A DNA stretch of 64,000 bases from Aphelidium insulamus (taxonomy: Eukaryota > Aphelidiomycota > Aphelidea > Aphelidiaceae), in the NCBI GenBank assembly GCA_036784855.1, contig JAZDSV010000013.1, positions 62,001-126,000 of the forward strand, written 5' to 3'. Positions 1-13,174 of this stretch are shown here, one piece after another. The position numbers were made by a program, and so were the translations under genes. Under the pieces are notes generated by a model, which saw only the letters and a list, made by a program, of their open reading frames with translations, searched no databases and was not told where the DNA came from. The stretch's first letter is position 1. Every line of letters starts with the position of its first letter.

Positions 1-353
1 GATGCAAGCTGATGGCTGAGTGGTCAAGGAGGATGGAGGAGGTAGAGTTGAAAGCATCGCTGGATAGTCTAATCGCGGGCGGGCGACGAAAGTCGACCGA
101 AGTAATGCCATGTCGGCCAGAGCAGCAAAGGTGCACTAATGATCTGCGTATAATGCATACCATAGCTAATGACCGGACAGGCCATTTGTCGAGATGGTGG
201 AGACAATGGTGCGCTTAGTATCCTCCGTTGATCAAATGGTTGGCTCTGACAATGAACTCTCTGACACTGCGGCCCTGGTTGCCAGCACCGAGAACCTACT
301 GATCGCTGAAGTTGCATCACTTGAAGGCGAGTTGTCCAAATACCTCGAGTAGA
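1..353 (+). CDS. 3' end of an unrecognised gene (partial)
   Basis: A frame open from base 1 to about base 91, rich in Glu/Lys/Arg, joins through a likely 92-180 intron (donor GTCGAC, branch-like CTAATGAC, acceptor CAG) to a second exon that ends at TAG 351-353. The second exon encodes an acidic, probably helical tail rich in Val, Ser and Glu and ending SKYLE. The start lies outside the window. I do not recognise the family; a coiled-coil subunit of a small complex would fit the composition, but nothing proves it. Codon choice and the excellent branch point are the reasons to call it coding. Confidence 0.5.
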
Positions 354-640
354 TATGTTAGTTATCACGCAACGAAATATGCAGAATGCATTATTTAACA
401 TATATATGGCAACGGGTGTACATTGAGCTTGTATGACCCCAATGGATATCGTTGCCGTTCTCCGTGCTCGTTGTCAGAGCTCCCTTTACTGGGCTCCTTA
501 AGCGTTACTCCGTGGACTAAAATGTCTCCCGTTTATTGGTGCGATGTGCTGGTAAATACAAATGCGTGCTATTTATGTATGCAGACTATTATCAAGGGCT
601 TCCGCGTTGCACATGTATCGACATACACCATCAATAACTA
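354..640. other. Intergenic spacer before SNAPC4-like gene
   Basis: AT-rich 287-bp spacer holding the 3' end of the upstream gene and the promoter of the next. Short overlapping frames here lack family similarity, and I see no structured element. Confidence 0.5.
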
Positions 641-2487
641 ATGGCCGATGGCGACAGCGATTCGACGACGACGGTACTTCAGCCGGGAGACAAGCTGAGG
701 CTGCAGCGCGCACTCCGTCTGAACAGAGTTGCCAGACAGACGCTCGGCGAACAGCTGGCTCTCGTGGGGGACTTGCTGCAGCGCAACCAGCTACTCGCGG
801 CACAGCTGCGCAAGACCACGCGCAACTCGGCCACGCATCACCATCGCCACCACCGCCACCAAGAGCAACCAATTGTCCAACGTCGTTCCGCCGATACACC
901 GGCTCCAGATGGCTTTGATGGCAGACATGCTGCCGACATGCCGGCGCTTCATCCCACCGTGGCGCGACGACTGGCCGCGCGCGTGGATCCCGCATTGCTG
1001 CGCCCGCCCTTCTTCTGGGACCGCCGCGAGCAGACCTTTCCCCAGCCGAACGCGCACTCGGTGCAGCGCCGACAACAAGAACCACGACTGCTTGCCTCGT
1101 GTCTGCTGCCCGCTATGGCCGGCCGGTCCCGTACTCTCGGCACGCCGCTCTCGGACGCCGAGGCGTCTCAGGTCGAGGCGCAGGTGCGGTCACTGCTACT
1201 GGAGCGCGTCTTTCTCCAGCTGTCGGCGTGTCTGCGGAGACAAAGTGGTTCGGCGCTAGAAGCTGGGAGGGACTATCGCGGCGAGATGCAGCGGTTGCAC
1301 ACACTGTCCACACAGCAGCTGGAACAAGTGTACAACTGCCGTGCCGAACACCTGGACGACGCGGCATGGTCACGGATATCCGTACGGAATCGGCCGTGGG
1401 AAACGTGTCGACTGTGGTACTTGTACGGTCGTGGTGGTCACGGTGTCGGCGGCGGCATGCAGCGGTGGAGTTCCGAGGACACTGAAATGCTGTTGCGCCT
1501 GGCCAGCGAAACCCAGCAGCCGCGCAAATGGCAAAAGATTGCCGCGGCCATGGGTGCTGGTCGTACTGCCGTGTCTTGTCTTCAGCAATTCAAGTCCATG
1601 CAGTCTGCCGCGCTATCTGGGAGGTGCGTAACATTTGGATGAACGTCTACAGTTGTATCTGTGGATTTCTAATAATAGTTGGATATGTGTGTTTGGACGT
1701 GTATATGTCTCTTTCTATAAACTACTTGCTAATCAATTCCGCATAGACGATGGACAGCAGCGGAAGACGCCATGCTGCTGGAAATGTTTGACATATACGG
1801 CGCTGATGACTTTGAATCAATTTCATGTAACATGAACGGACGGACGGTGCGCCAGTGCACACTGCGCTACAACAAAGTTCTGGACCCGGCCATACGGAGC
1901 GGCTTCTGGGACCCGGCGGAGGATGAGGTAGGTTATGTAGATGTGAATTCTTGCTTCATTATAATTCTAATTCGTAGATGCTCACGGCTGCGGTGGAGAG
2001 GTTTGTCGCACAGCACGGTCAGGATGAGCCGGTCAAATGGTCGGAAATTGCACGCTATGTACCGGGACGCACCGACGTAAAGTGTCGCGAGCGTTACACC
2101 ATGCACCTGGACCCGGCAGTAGTCCAGACTGAGCTTACTGCGGCAGAAGCATTGCTTCTAGTCGCAGCCGTGAGGCATCACAACGAGCACGGATCTCTGG
2201 ACACATTTGCCCCCCCTGCTGATGCTGCTGTTACTACGGCGTCAACATCTGAAACAGATGGTGGACGGTCTCAAACTACATCGCCGCCCGTCGCCGCGCG
2301 AGTCAAGAAGAAGGCGCGACGCATGAAGCGTGCCGGCGTATTCAACTGGCACAAACTGCTGCCGCTGTTCCCATCACGCAGCTACGCGTTCTTGCAAAAG
2401 TCTCACACAAAGCTTGTGCGCTTCCACTTGTGCCCGCCGATACGGTCTGCACCGCCAAGCGCCACGGCATCTCCACCGGCCCCGTGA
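641..2487 (+). CDS. SNAPC4: SNAPc subunit 4-like Myb-domain transcription factor
   Basis: Probable large subunit of the snRNA-activating protein complex, which binds the proximal sequence element of snRNA promoters in the nucleus. Three exons: 641-1623, 1747-1927, 1978-2487; the introns are GTGCGT..TAG and GTAGGT..TAG. The first exon carries a conserved Pro-rich segment (VDPALLRPPFFWD, near residue 110) and a first degenerate Myb repeat (WSSEDTEMLL). Exons 2-3 hold two clear repeats, WTAAEDAMLLEMF..GRTVRQCTLRY and FWDPAEDEMLTAAV..VPGRTDVKCRERY. A basic Ser/Pro-rich tail ends with a final Trp-containing helix (FNWHKLLPLFP). The order of one half plus several Myb repeats and the RTxxQCxxRY signature match SNAPC4 rather than c-Myb or CDC5. 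It is followed 147 bp later by VPS8 on the same strand. Confidence 0.8.
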
Positions 2488-2634
2488 CGCTGTCATTGTA
2501 CAATATATATATTCACACATCTTGTACACGTTTTGTGAATAGCTGTCGATACATAGAATCTATAGACAGCTATAGAAAATACGGCTGTTTTTAGTGGTAA
2601 AGCGAAAGGGAACTTTACACAACTTTTCACGACA

Positions 2635-5600
2635 ATGCACCGCGGCCCGCCCGGCCCGCTGAATGCAGCCGTCGTGGCAGACAGCTCGGGGGCTCCAGCA
2701 TCGCCGTCACCATTCTCCGCGGCATCCTCCCTGCCGCACCTGCGCCACAAGTTTGAAGTGTGCCGCATCGGGGAGGCGGATCTGCCGACAGCGAGCGCCG
2801 ACACACTGCATGCTGCCTGCACGGACCTCCAACAGATCCTGGCAGACTTGGCTGTGCTGATGGAAGGTCCCGGCGGTGCATCCGTGACAGCCACTACTGC
2901 CGCCACCACTGCACACACGGTGAGCGAGTACGAGCGAGATAACATGAAGCGGGCAAAGGCGCTCGCGGGCACCGTCCAGCTGGAACTCGGTGTCTACCGC
3001 GAGTTCTTACAGCAGAAGCAGAGCGGCGACAGCTCACACCTACTCCTGGAGAATATCATGCGCGAGCATGTGCATCCTGGTACCGAAGCAGAGTTGCAGG
3101 ATGTGGGCGACGGCGGCGGCAGGACACTGGCTGCGACACGGCCACAAGCTGGCGGCGGCGGTGGGAGCGATGTGCACTCGGAACGGTCCACGCTGCTCTC
3201 GCGGTCCTTCATGTTCGGTGGAAGTGTGTCTGGAGGTGCTTTGCCCATCTATGCGGTCGGGCGCAGTCTTAATGGCTCTCAAATGTCGTTGACGGCGCGC
3301 TCGACAAATGTCTTGACGGACGCTGCGTCTGTTGGCGACTCTCAGCTGGCGGAACTGTTGGCCAACACGTCCATGCTGCAGGAGACGGCTGCCGAGGACT
3401 CGCCGCTGTTCTGGACGGGTCTGGCATTGGTGTCGGACGCCCTGTCCACCAGTTCAATTGGTGTCACTTGTGGCCGGCCGTCTTGCATGGCGGTGCGCCT
3501 CAATTACTTGTCCCACACTATATTATGACACTGCGCTGCAGGTTGGTCGGCGGATTGTTGTGGGCACAAGCCGTGGCGGAGTGCTGGTCTTTGACTTTCA
3601 GCAACGTTTACTGGCGCAATTTTGGCAAGAGTCATTTGGTCAGTCACCGTGTTATCTTATACGCAAAGCTTGTATCTCATATTCTATCACAGTTGCTCAC
3701 GGCGCTGTGACGGCAATAGCACTGTCTGCCGATGGATTGCGTGCTGTCAGCGGCCATCGATCTGGTTCTATATTAGTTTGGGACTTGCAAAAGTTTGCCC
3801 TGGTCAAGCTCATGCAACCGCTGCCCGCCTCTCAGGCACAGCAAATAAAGTCTGCTTTGGCCGGCCACCGCCTCGGTGCCACCATCACTCAGATAGCTTT
3901 CGATGCCTTTCACTCTTCGCAAATAATATCCGGTGACTCACACGTGAGTTGAAGTTATTCTGATCATCTTTTCGCATGTTTTTCATTGATTGTTTCATCT
4001 AGGGAAACGTTTGCTTGCATCATGTGACCAGTGGGCTGCTGTCCTATTCCGTCGACACATATCAGCTAAATTTGGCCAACGACTCGCTGGCTACGGGATC
4101 TGTGCCGCTTCTTGCAATGGATGTGTGCGGTCGATATTCTCGTCACTCGCGTACTCACTCGGCGCTTGATGATATGAAAGTTGTGGCTTTTGCCACTTCG
4201 TTAAAGGTTGGTAGTTCTTGCGTCGCAGATACTGCAGCTAATAATACAGCTTGTTGTTTTGTCAACGTTGCCCAAGATCAGAATCGAACACTCGTTTAAC
4301 CGTTCTGGCAATGCAGCTAAAGTCGGCTGTGTGGCATGGTGTGCGCGAGGACTGACGATTGGGAGTGCTTTACTTGCCCACACCTGGGACAACTCGCTGC
4401 GTATACTAAGGGTTTCACCGGCAAATGAACGGAGTAGCGGACCTAGATCGGCAATGAGACGCCGCCTAACTGTTGTGGAGCATGTGTCATACACTCACCA
4501 TACCGACATTCTGGCAGCCAAATGGCTGAACAGCAGCGTAAGTTGCCCGTCACTTCGGTATGCATTAAAATTTTATAATAGTCATTGATCTTGGTTGGGT
4601 CGGATGATGCTCTTACCATATTCGATGTTGAACAGGGGCGTGCGATTGAATCTTGTTCTCTGAATCCGCTCAACTTGATGTTTCAAGAATTTCTTCCTTC
4701 TGACGCCGAAAAAGTATCGCGCTACCAGTATTCCTATAGTATCTCGGTGTTCAAGGGCAAAGTTTTTACTCTGGTATCTAATTGTTCTCGCAAAATCTAC
4801 GTGGCATAATGTGTTTTCCAGGGAACCAGCGGTGTTCACATTGGATCTTTCATGCATTGGTACGAGCGCCTGGATCGACTGGTGCCCAGCGCCGGATTTG
4901 AGGCTGTGATCGCGTCGGCTATCGAGATGTTTCGCGGCCGGGTTAAAATGGCCGTCGCGGGGATACCAAAAGACGATCGGCAGAGGGAAGAAAAAGTGCG
5001 CGCCTACGTAATCCATGTTCTGGGACAGTATTTGGATCGCGAGTTGCGGTTGGACTCTAGTATCACCTTTCAAGCCGCAGATGTCGATTCATTTGTGAAT
5101 GGAATATTGGACTTGGACTCGCCGACCCTTCCCTTATTAACAAAGTTTCAGCATTTGCTCCGTCTGACATTTGAGACGTGCATAACAATTGGCGAAGAGA
5201 CTTTCCTGTTCAGTTGGCTGGCTGGGCGCTCGGCCTCGCTTGGCGTCGATAGTTTATATATGGAGACTCTGTCACATTTCATACTGAACGATCAAATCCG
5301 AACGGTGCCCCCTTCAATCATGCAAGAATTCGTCACTTATCACGCGCGCAATTCTCGATGGTTCGATCGGCTGGAGCAGTGCATTATGCACGTAGATCCA
5401 CTCAGTCTCGACATTGATTCTGTAGTGCGCCTGTGTAGACAACACCATTTCTACAATGCAATGATTTACGTGTACAACGCAGCGCTTCTCGACTACACCA
5501 CACCGATTAGTGAGCTCCTTGGTCTGATGCAAGCATGTATGGGTGATGGCGATCGCCCTAATGATGGAATGCGTACCCGACAGCGCGAATACTGCTACAA

Positions 5601-7822
5601 GTTGTTTGTCTATTTGGCGTTTATACTTACTGGCAAAGCATTTCCCACTGGAATTATTTCGTCGGATAGTATCGACCGAGTTTGGACGGACGTGTATTCA
5701 TTCCTGTTCAGCGCCAAAAATGTACAGGGTGATCGCCAATCTTCGCCGCCGCACAGAATAGACTATCTTGCGTATCCGCAACTACACACAATTATTCAGT
5801 TCGACTCTAAGGAATTCTTCAAGGTCATGTCGCTCGCCATTGATAACGACGCGTTGAAATTCGGGATACGTATTCCTGTTGTCCGCACGAATGCTACAAG
5901 TTCGTACGCGCTTCTTAATCGAAAGACCATGCTCGACATCTTGTGGCGTGTCTACGCCGAGCACGAACCTCCGTTCTCGAAACACGATATTATCCACTTG
6001 TATGGTTTTGTGGCCAAAGTACTGTCGCAGTACCCAGCCGAAGTCCCTGCTACTCAGGAAACATTGCACAAGATGATGGCAGTCTTTACTGGTGTCGATG
6101 CGTACAGCGATCCTCTCCTTCATGACGAGTGTCACGCCGCGGTCGACAGGCTCTACTCTACTCAAGCGTTTCGCACAGAGGATGAACTAAAGCTGGCACC
6201 GCTGCTCGAAACAGCTGGCTACTGGCGAGTCTGTGATCGTATATATCGAAAGATGCGGCGATTTGACAAGGTGCTGGATTGTCTCATTCGGGACAGGATG
6301 CGAAGTGCAGATGTGTTTTCTGCTCTCTCTGCCATGTTAATAACTGGCACGGACGAGTTGAACGTCCGCGAGCGAGAAGACGTGCGGCGCACGATGTTTG
6401 CAAGTGTACCACAGCTAGCAGATATCAACGGTGCCCAGCTCGCATTAATTGTTCAAACGGTGTATCCCCTTGAACACTTGGTTGTGTTGGACAAGATTCA
6501 AAGTCGGCCTGGACTCCAGTTAAATTACCTCCGAGGCCTCTTTGACCAGCCGAATGGTTCAGCGGAGTCGCTTGACATAAATCAGATCAATCCAGCCGTG
6601 CATGAACGCTTCGTAGAGCTACTTTGTCAGCTGGATCCAACGCGCGTAAAACGGTATTTGCAAGACTGCCGCATTGAATACCGGATAGATCGAGTGCTGA
6701 AATTATGTCAGCACCATCATCTGCTGGATGCGACTGTATGGCTGCTGGAGAAAACTGGAAACTACTCTGAGGCTCTTGGTCTGATACTGGAGCGTTTTCG
6801 AGAAGTATCTGGTCCGTTGAATGAAGTCGTTAAAGCCGCTGACGATGCATCGATGACCGGAACTGAAGCATCAGTGCGGTCGATGACGCTCAAGCTAACT
6901 GGGCTGTTGAAGATGGGCGTTCGACTTTGTCAGAGATGTGCCAAAACAATATCACGCGAGCAATGCGAGGCTCTTTGGTATTGTCTGTTTGACTGTCTCG
7001 TACAGTTTCACCAGAAGACTTCTTCACTGACCCGTGTGGACGGCGCAAATGCGTTACTGGCAATGTTGCTGACAGACTCATCCAAGGGATTCCTTGCCAG
7101 CTTGTTCAACGAAATGTTGGGCAACATCACCAACCCCAACGCTCTTCTGCTCAAACTCATCACTGACCCGGAGACTGGCGCACGATCACTTTGCGATTTT
7201 CGAGATATCTTCATGCGCATCTTTTCTGCGCGCCACGATGAACTCACCATTGTGCAATCGGTGCAGTCGGCTCTGAAAACCGATGCATTCCTGGCGGCGG
7301 AGCAGGCTTATATGACAGGGCGACAAGCGACAACATGCCGTCAGAATGCACACGATCTTGAAACACATTGGTGCAGGATTTGCCGCGGGCGGCTGGTCGG
7401 AGTTGACGAGTTGCGTGGTGGCGTCGGCGGCAAGTACTGGCTTCGAATCCGTGACACCGAGTCAAACACTATCGGCAATGTATCGCTGAACGATGTGCTA
7501 CTATATGCCTGTGGACACAGCTATCACTCGCTGTGCTTGTCAGTAGCCGCTGGGGTAGACAGTACCACTGCAGGCGACTTGGAGTGCATCGAATGCTTGA
7601 ACATTATCCCGCCGCCTAGCGGCGCCCCGATGTCTGAACGTCGAAAGGGCAAGCAAAGAGAAGTGAGTTGTGATACGATACATATATATCTGTGACTAAT
7701 ATCTGCAGCAGGTGTCGGCACAGCAAGTGGATGATGAGCGGCAAAGGATCCAGCTGCAGGCTCAGTACATGTTTGCCGCGCAAACAGAAACCCGGCCAAT
7801 GATTAGCGCGCTGAGAATATAA
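2635..7822 (+). CDS. VPS8: VPS8, CORVET tethering complex subunit
   Basis: CORVET-specific subunit that tethers early endosomes through Rab5 together with the Class C Vps core. Eight exons (2635-3462, 3542-3638, 3693-3943, 4003-4205, 4277-4539, 4583-4773, 4822-7662, 7708-7822) give about 1,595 residues, slightly longer than human VPS8. Order: a low-complexity N-terminus; a WD40 propeller with VGTSRGGVLVFD and SGHRSGSILVWDL; a long alpha-solenoid without introns; then a conserved segment containing FRDIFMRIFSAR. The C-terminal RING-type finger has Cys pairs WCRIC, the YACGHSYHSLC motif and LECIECL. Every inferred intron preserves the frame. The start is the first ATG of the long open frame, 147 bp after SNAPC4. 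Confidence 0.9.
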
Positions 7823-7959
7823 CTGAGGATGTTTGACTTTAGTATAGTATAAATATCTCTGCCGTACTATAAACGCTGTGGCTAAGTAATACTTGAAGCA
7901 AGAGTAAGAGAGTTATTGTTATTTAGAAGACCAAGGCTAATTATTCGGCTCTAGCTAAA

Positions 7960-10672
7960 ATGACGTCGCAGCCGCAGCCAAAGCGCATACGGCCTATAGC
8001 GCGACCGTCGGTATCAACATGTCAACTTGCACATGTTTGACTAATACCGCGTGACAGCCAGGCGTACACGCAGATCAGTCACTGCAGACGCTCACCGTGG
8101 CCATTCTGCAGATTCAGCGGAAGAACTCTGCCAAATTGAGCTTTGAGGAGCTGTATAGGTATGAGTTGCATGCATATCGCGTCATATCGCTTATGGAGGG
8201 ACTACGTGCGATAGAAACGCCTACAATTTGGTGCTGCACAAGCGCGGGGACGAGCTGTATCGAACCGTTCGCGAGCTGATCACTTCTCACCTGACATCCA
8301 CTGTCAAGCCGCAGATATCTTCCGCCAGCGATGCCAATTTCCTGGCTGTCCTCCGCCGTAAGTGGGAGGACCATCAGCTGGCGTCGGGGATGATACGCGA
8401 CGTGTTGATGTATATGGATCGCGTCTTTGTTCGCCCCGCCAAACTGGACACCACCTATGACATGTGCATGGTCGAGTTTCGCAATGTATTCTACAGCGCT
8501 AATGGTGGCGATGGTTGTGAGGCTCGCACCGGGTCGCTACTACTTGCACAGATACGGAGGCTGCGTGACGGAGAGCTTGTGAACACAAGTGACATCAAGT
8601 CCGTGGTGCGGATGCTTGTGTCCCTACCCGACGATAAGAGAGCAGTGTTGAGCAGTGACTGTGAGCACACTGTCTATACCCGAGTATTTGAAAGCAAGTT
8701 CTTGGCTGAAACATCCGCATATTACCGAGCCGAGACGGAGAAGCTGTTGGCAGAGAACAATGCTCCAGCACTACTTCAGAAGGTGAGACGGCTTGTATTG
8801 CACTGTTTTATATCTTTCTGTAATGCTCACATCATCATATATCTCACTGATAGGTTGAATCGCGCTTCAGCCAAGAGAAAGAGCTTGTCGCCCAGTGTCT
8901 GCATCACACAACTGAAGCTGGACTATTCAGAGTTCTGGTGGATGAACTGCTCAACACTCCCATGAGCGCAATCGTTGAGGTACATTGTACTTGTAGTCAA
9001 GGTTTTTTGAGTATTGATTTCCAGATGAACGGCTCCGGCTTGAAATATATCATGGATGGCGGACGATGGGACGGTATGTTTGCGGGGAATTATCCTTCAT
9101 CATTTGACAATCAAGCAGACCTTGGGCTGATGTACCGACTGTTTGGCCGTACTACTGAGGGGCACACTAGAATGTCTGTGTTTCTGGATGAATACGTTAA
9201 AGCCGCTGGACGTGCTATCAATGATGAGTACTCGGGTAGCAACCATGTCAGCCGGCCAGCTGTAGGGCAGGATTTACGCTCAGAAAATGCTTCCCGAGTT
9301 CAATCATTACATGCCCACTTTGGATGGACTACTGCTTTGCTAACGTTGGAATCAAAATTGCGGGATGCTCTCAATGTAGCCTGCGCCAAAGACAAGTCGT
9401 TCGAGACCTGTTTTAATGCGGCGATGCAGCACACGTTGTCCCAGTTTCCGAAAAGCGCGGAATATCTCGCAATGTTTATCGACGAGCACATGTCGACCAA
9501 GGCCCGACACGACGAGGACCGCGCAGAATCGGTTGTTAATTCTGCACTCTCGCTGCTCCGCTTTATCGAAGACAAGGATGTTTTTGAAATGTACTACAAG
9601 AAATTGCTGGCCAAGCGGCTTCTCGGTGGTAAGAGCTTGTCTGAAGATCTGGAACGCACTGTCGTAAGCAGACTCAAGGCGAGTGACTTGCAGTGCAGTG
9701 CTCATCTGCTGACTGAAAATTGCAGCTGGATTGTGGCTGTCAGTTTACGCACAAGATGGAAGGAATGTTTAACGACATGCGCTATTCGATCGATTTGTCA
9801 AAGTCGTTTGCCGATTTCAGATTAGTGAGTAAAAATGTAGCTGGTTGTTCCTTTAATGTCCACCATAAAGCAGGATGCCGAGCATCGAGTTCCATTTGAA
9901 TTATCTGTCAAGGTATTAACATCGACATTTTGGCCGATTTCAGCTGTGGAAAAAGCGTGCAATTTGCCGAACACTTTCCAGATGGCAACAAATATGTTCA
10001 ACAAGCAGTATCTCACTCGCCACAGCGGCCGCAGACTCACATGGCTTCCACATATGGTTTGGCGTTTCTATTGTTCTACTGAGATTAATTTCTCCGTAGG
10101 GAAGTGTTGATATTCGTGTGAATTTCAAGGTCAAGAAGCATGAAGTATGTCTTTCAACATACCAGGCCATAGTGCTTCTATGCTTCCGGGACCGACAGAC
10201 ACTTTCCTGTCAGCAACTGGCCGATGAGACATGCATACCGATGGATGATCTGAGCCGCGCTCTACAGTCGCTCGCCTGCGGAAAGTTTCGGCTGCTGCTG
10301 AAGGAGCCGCGCTCTCGAGAGGTTTCTCATTCCGACAAGTTCACCTTTAATGATGGATTCACTTCACCACATTATCGGATAAAAATTCCTGCCATCACCG
10401 GCACGGTGGCCAAGGTTTCGGAGGCCGCCGCGGAGGAGAAGGAGACGCGAGCCAAGGTGGATGAGGCACGGAAACACATGGTTGACGCAGCGATTGTGCG
10501 GGTTATGAAGAGTGTCAAGCAGTCAGAGCACAGCTTGCTAGTGGCGGAGACTTCGCGACTGCTTGCAGCTCGCTTCACTCCCGACCCTCAGCTGATCAAG
10601 CGGCGCATCGAAGTGCTTATTGAACGCGAGTACCTGGAAAAGGACGGGAAGACCTATCGGTACCTCGCGTGA
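7960..10672 (+). CDS. CUL3: Cullin-3, BTB-CRL E3 ligase scaffold
   Basis: Scaffold of BTB-type cullin-RING ubiquitin ligases. A 17-codon basic first exon (ATG 7960) splices to the cullin repeat region, which contains IQRKNSAKLSFEELYR and, across the next junction, NAYNLVLHKRGDELY, a CUL3 hallmark. The C-terminal half has the cullin-homology block (YYKKLLAKRLL). The neddylation winged helix holds KHMVDAAIVRVMKSVK, where the Lys of VRVMKS is the expected NEDD8 site, and the protein ends YLEKDGKTYRYLA. About nine exons; one junction (9679-9725) needs a GC donor to give LDCGCQFTHKMEGMF. Intron 9073-9114 is only about 42 nt. CUL3 is preferred to CUL1/2/4 from the N-terminal motif and the SLACGK block. 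Confidence 0.93.
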
Positions 10673-10912
10673 TAAACCTATAGACACATTTGGTTGCAGT
10701 GAGTATCTTTATCTCTGCGCCGATACAGATGTGTCAAAATCTCGCAGCATCCCATCTGCTTCCATCAACGCGCTCCTTATTCCGACAGGGGCGCCTTTTA
10801 AACTCTGCTCAACGACAAAATGAATGTCTTGCAGCACATTCCGACACCGAAGACACTTGTCCAACCTATGGCCGTGTTGTCAATCACTTGATTATACAGT
10901 AAGCGTAAATTT
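10673..10912. other. Convergent spacer CUL3 / katanin
   Basis: 240-bp 3'-to-3' spacer between two convergent genes. It presumably carries both polyadenylation regions; nothing else is recognisable. Confidence 0.5.
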
Positions 10913-13006
10913 TTACCGCTCCTCATGCGTAATATCCACTCCAATGGAGCCTCGGCGTGGCATCGAGTTGACTGTGGTGACAATGAGCTGTTTGTGTAAT
11001 TTAAGAACAACGTCAAGCGCCGCCACAACCAATACAAGATAGCTATTGGAAATAATATTAGCTATTGGCATTATGGTGCTGACTCTGTGCATACTCTTCA
11101 TACGGCAAGGGAACAACTTCCCGTAACAATTGCAGTAGAACCATAGCCACGTCAAGGGTAATTAAAGTTCGACGCTTGAGCAGCACTCGAACGATATCAA
11201 CTGCAGCTCCGACGTCTCGCGATTCCAGGCACATGTTTAGAGACTCTAGCACTGTCGAGTCCTGCCACACCGTCTTCATGGACCGCAGGTTGGACAAGCG
11301 ATGTGATAATATGGCACACATTGGAAAATGACGAGCTTGAATGGCGCCAATGAGATCTGTTTCGCCATCACTTCCTTTCGAGTCGTCCAACCGCAATGTG
11401 GTAAGCATGGACGCAGGTTTAGTTTTGCGGTTCTACAATGAGTTTCAAAGGCAAACTACTAAACTTAATATGACTCTTACCTGAACAAAGGGCGCCATGT
11501 CGATACCGAGAGGAGACTCACCGCACGCTTTTACCCACGCGGAGGATCGAATGGGTCTCGAGTCATTGTCGTCATTATTGTCATTCAGGACCTTGTCATC
11601 AGTAATGCTAAGTTTCTCCAATGGCGGCATAATGTGCACCGGTATTGAAACGGAAATATTGTCCGTGGAAACATTGGCCGACTGCGCTGGATCAACTTCA
11701 AATTCCAATTTTGAATCGCCAGACTGCCAATGGGCACCAACAATACTCTTGGACACCGTTGTATCATCACTATTGACAACTGGAATGCCAGATACATTGG
11801 TGTCCACAGCCCACACGGTTACAGTATCATGCAGTGCGGTGCCGACGTGGAGCGCCCCAGAATCAGCCCGCAATATGACGTCCTGAATGCCATTCCACAC
11901 CATATCACAGCGCTTCAGTGACTTTGCTACAGAACCTGACCACTGCACGGTCTACAAGCAGTGAGCAGGAATGCCGACGCGCAAGTAAAAGTACAGCGTC
12001 GCTACCTCCCAGCCACCCGGGTGCGCAACAGTCATCACACTGTCCCGCTCGTCAAACACAATCCCACCGGCATCGACGCTGCCACCACCAGCTCCAACAG
12101 ACACCAAATCGTGATGACCTCGCAGTTTAAACGCTTCCAAGTCACATTGAACAATGCGGCCAGTGTCGCATAGCGCATACACAGCCAGCTCTTGCGGGTG
12201 GAATGTGGCGCAGACCAATTGCCGCCTAGTTGTTGCTGAAGCAGTAGCTACGGCCGCCATGGTGTCAAAACGGTGCACCATTTTACCGGCTGTCAGGTCC
12301 CATATCTGCACGCAAAGTAATTAGCCAGGGCGCCACAAAGTATGCAAGTCCAAGTCCATTAATACCGCCACAGATCCATCTAGCGCTCCCGACATCAGCC
12401 ACCGCCCGTCCGGACTGAATTGTATGGACTTTATGCGGTGTTGCTGTTGCGGTGCCACGGTCTGCATGGCACTCCGATGCCGCAGATCCCACACCTTTAC
12501 GTGACCGTCATCCGTGCCGCTGGCAAAGAACTCGCCGAACGGATGACACTCTAGCACGCGAACAGTGGACGCGGTCTTTGTGAAGCGCAGTCCGGCCTCT
12601 GCAGTGTATATGTAGTGTATGTATGTCCATAAATGATGTAATGCCTACCTTTGCCGTACTGCAGGTCCCACACCTTCATGGTGCCGTCCACCGCGCCCGA
12701 CACCAGCAGCGAGCCGGCATAGTCCAGTGCCACGGCCGACACGGCACACGCATGACCGCTCAGAGACTGCATGGGTGAGACGTATGCTAGGAGAGATGTG
12801 AGTACGCACTGTTAGAGCCGCACTCCCGCCGACATTGCACTGCCACACTGACGCCACACCGTCGTCAGCGCCTACATACAGTGGCAGTGTGAGCGCGGAA
12901 CAGCGAGACAGACGGACTACTACAGCGTACCGCATGCCATCAGTGGACCGGCACTGGGCGGGCCGAAGCGCAGACACCGGGCACCGGGCACCGAAAGCGC
13001 TTCCAT
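10913..13006 (-). CDS. KATNB1: Katanin p80 (WD40 + con80) microtubule-severing subunit
   Basis: Regulatory subunit that targets the p60 AAA ATPase to centrosomes, spindle poles or basal bodies. Reading down the minus strand, exon 1 (13006-12931) joins 12871 onward. The WD40 blades include SGHACAVSAVALDYAGSLLV, DGTMKVWDLQ, SGTDDGHVKVWDLRH and IWDLTAGKMVHRF; the LWDLTAGK-type blade is very katanin-like. A Ser/Asp-rich linker follows. The con80 domain begins around LSHRLSNLRSMKTVW and contains LESRDVGAAVDIVR; a final exon (from about 11101) ends GSIGVDITHEER, matching the conserved GVDISREER of katanins. The first ATG is uncertain: one WD blade may start further upstream. Presence of con80 separates it from other WD40 proteins. 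Confidence 0.85.
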
Positions 13007-13174
13007 CAAATAGTGCAAATGGAGTATTGTTACTGCACACGCTGGCCGCAACAGTGAACGCCGAGAGAGGTTAACGGGGCACAACACAAAGTCCGTAAAA
13101 CAGGCGCAGTTGAAGGTATTTAGTATTACATACATATCCGTTCAATGTGCTATATGCAATGTTAATTGCCGTAC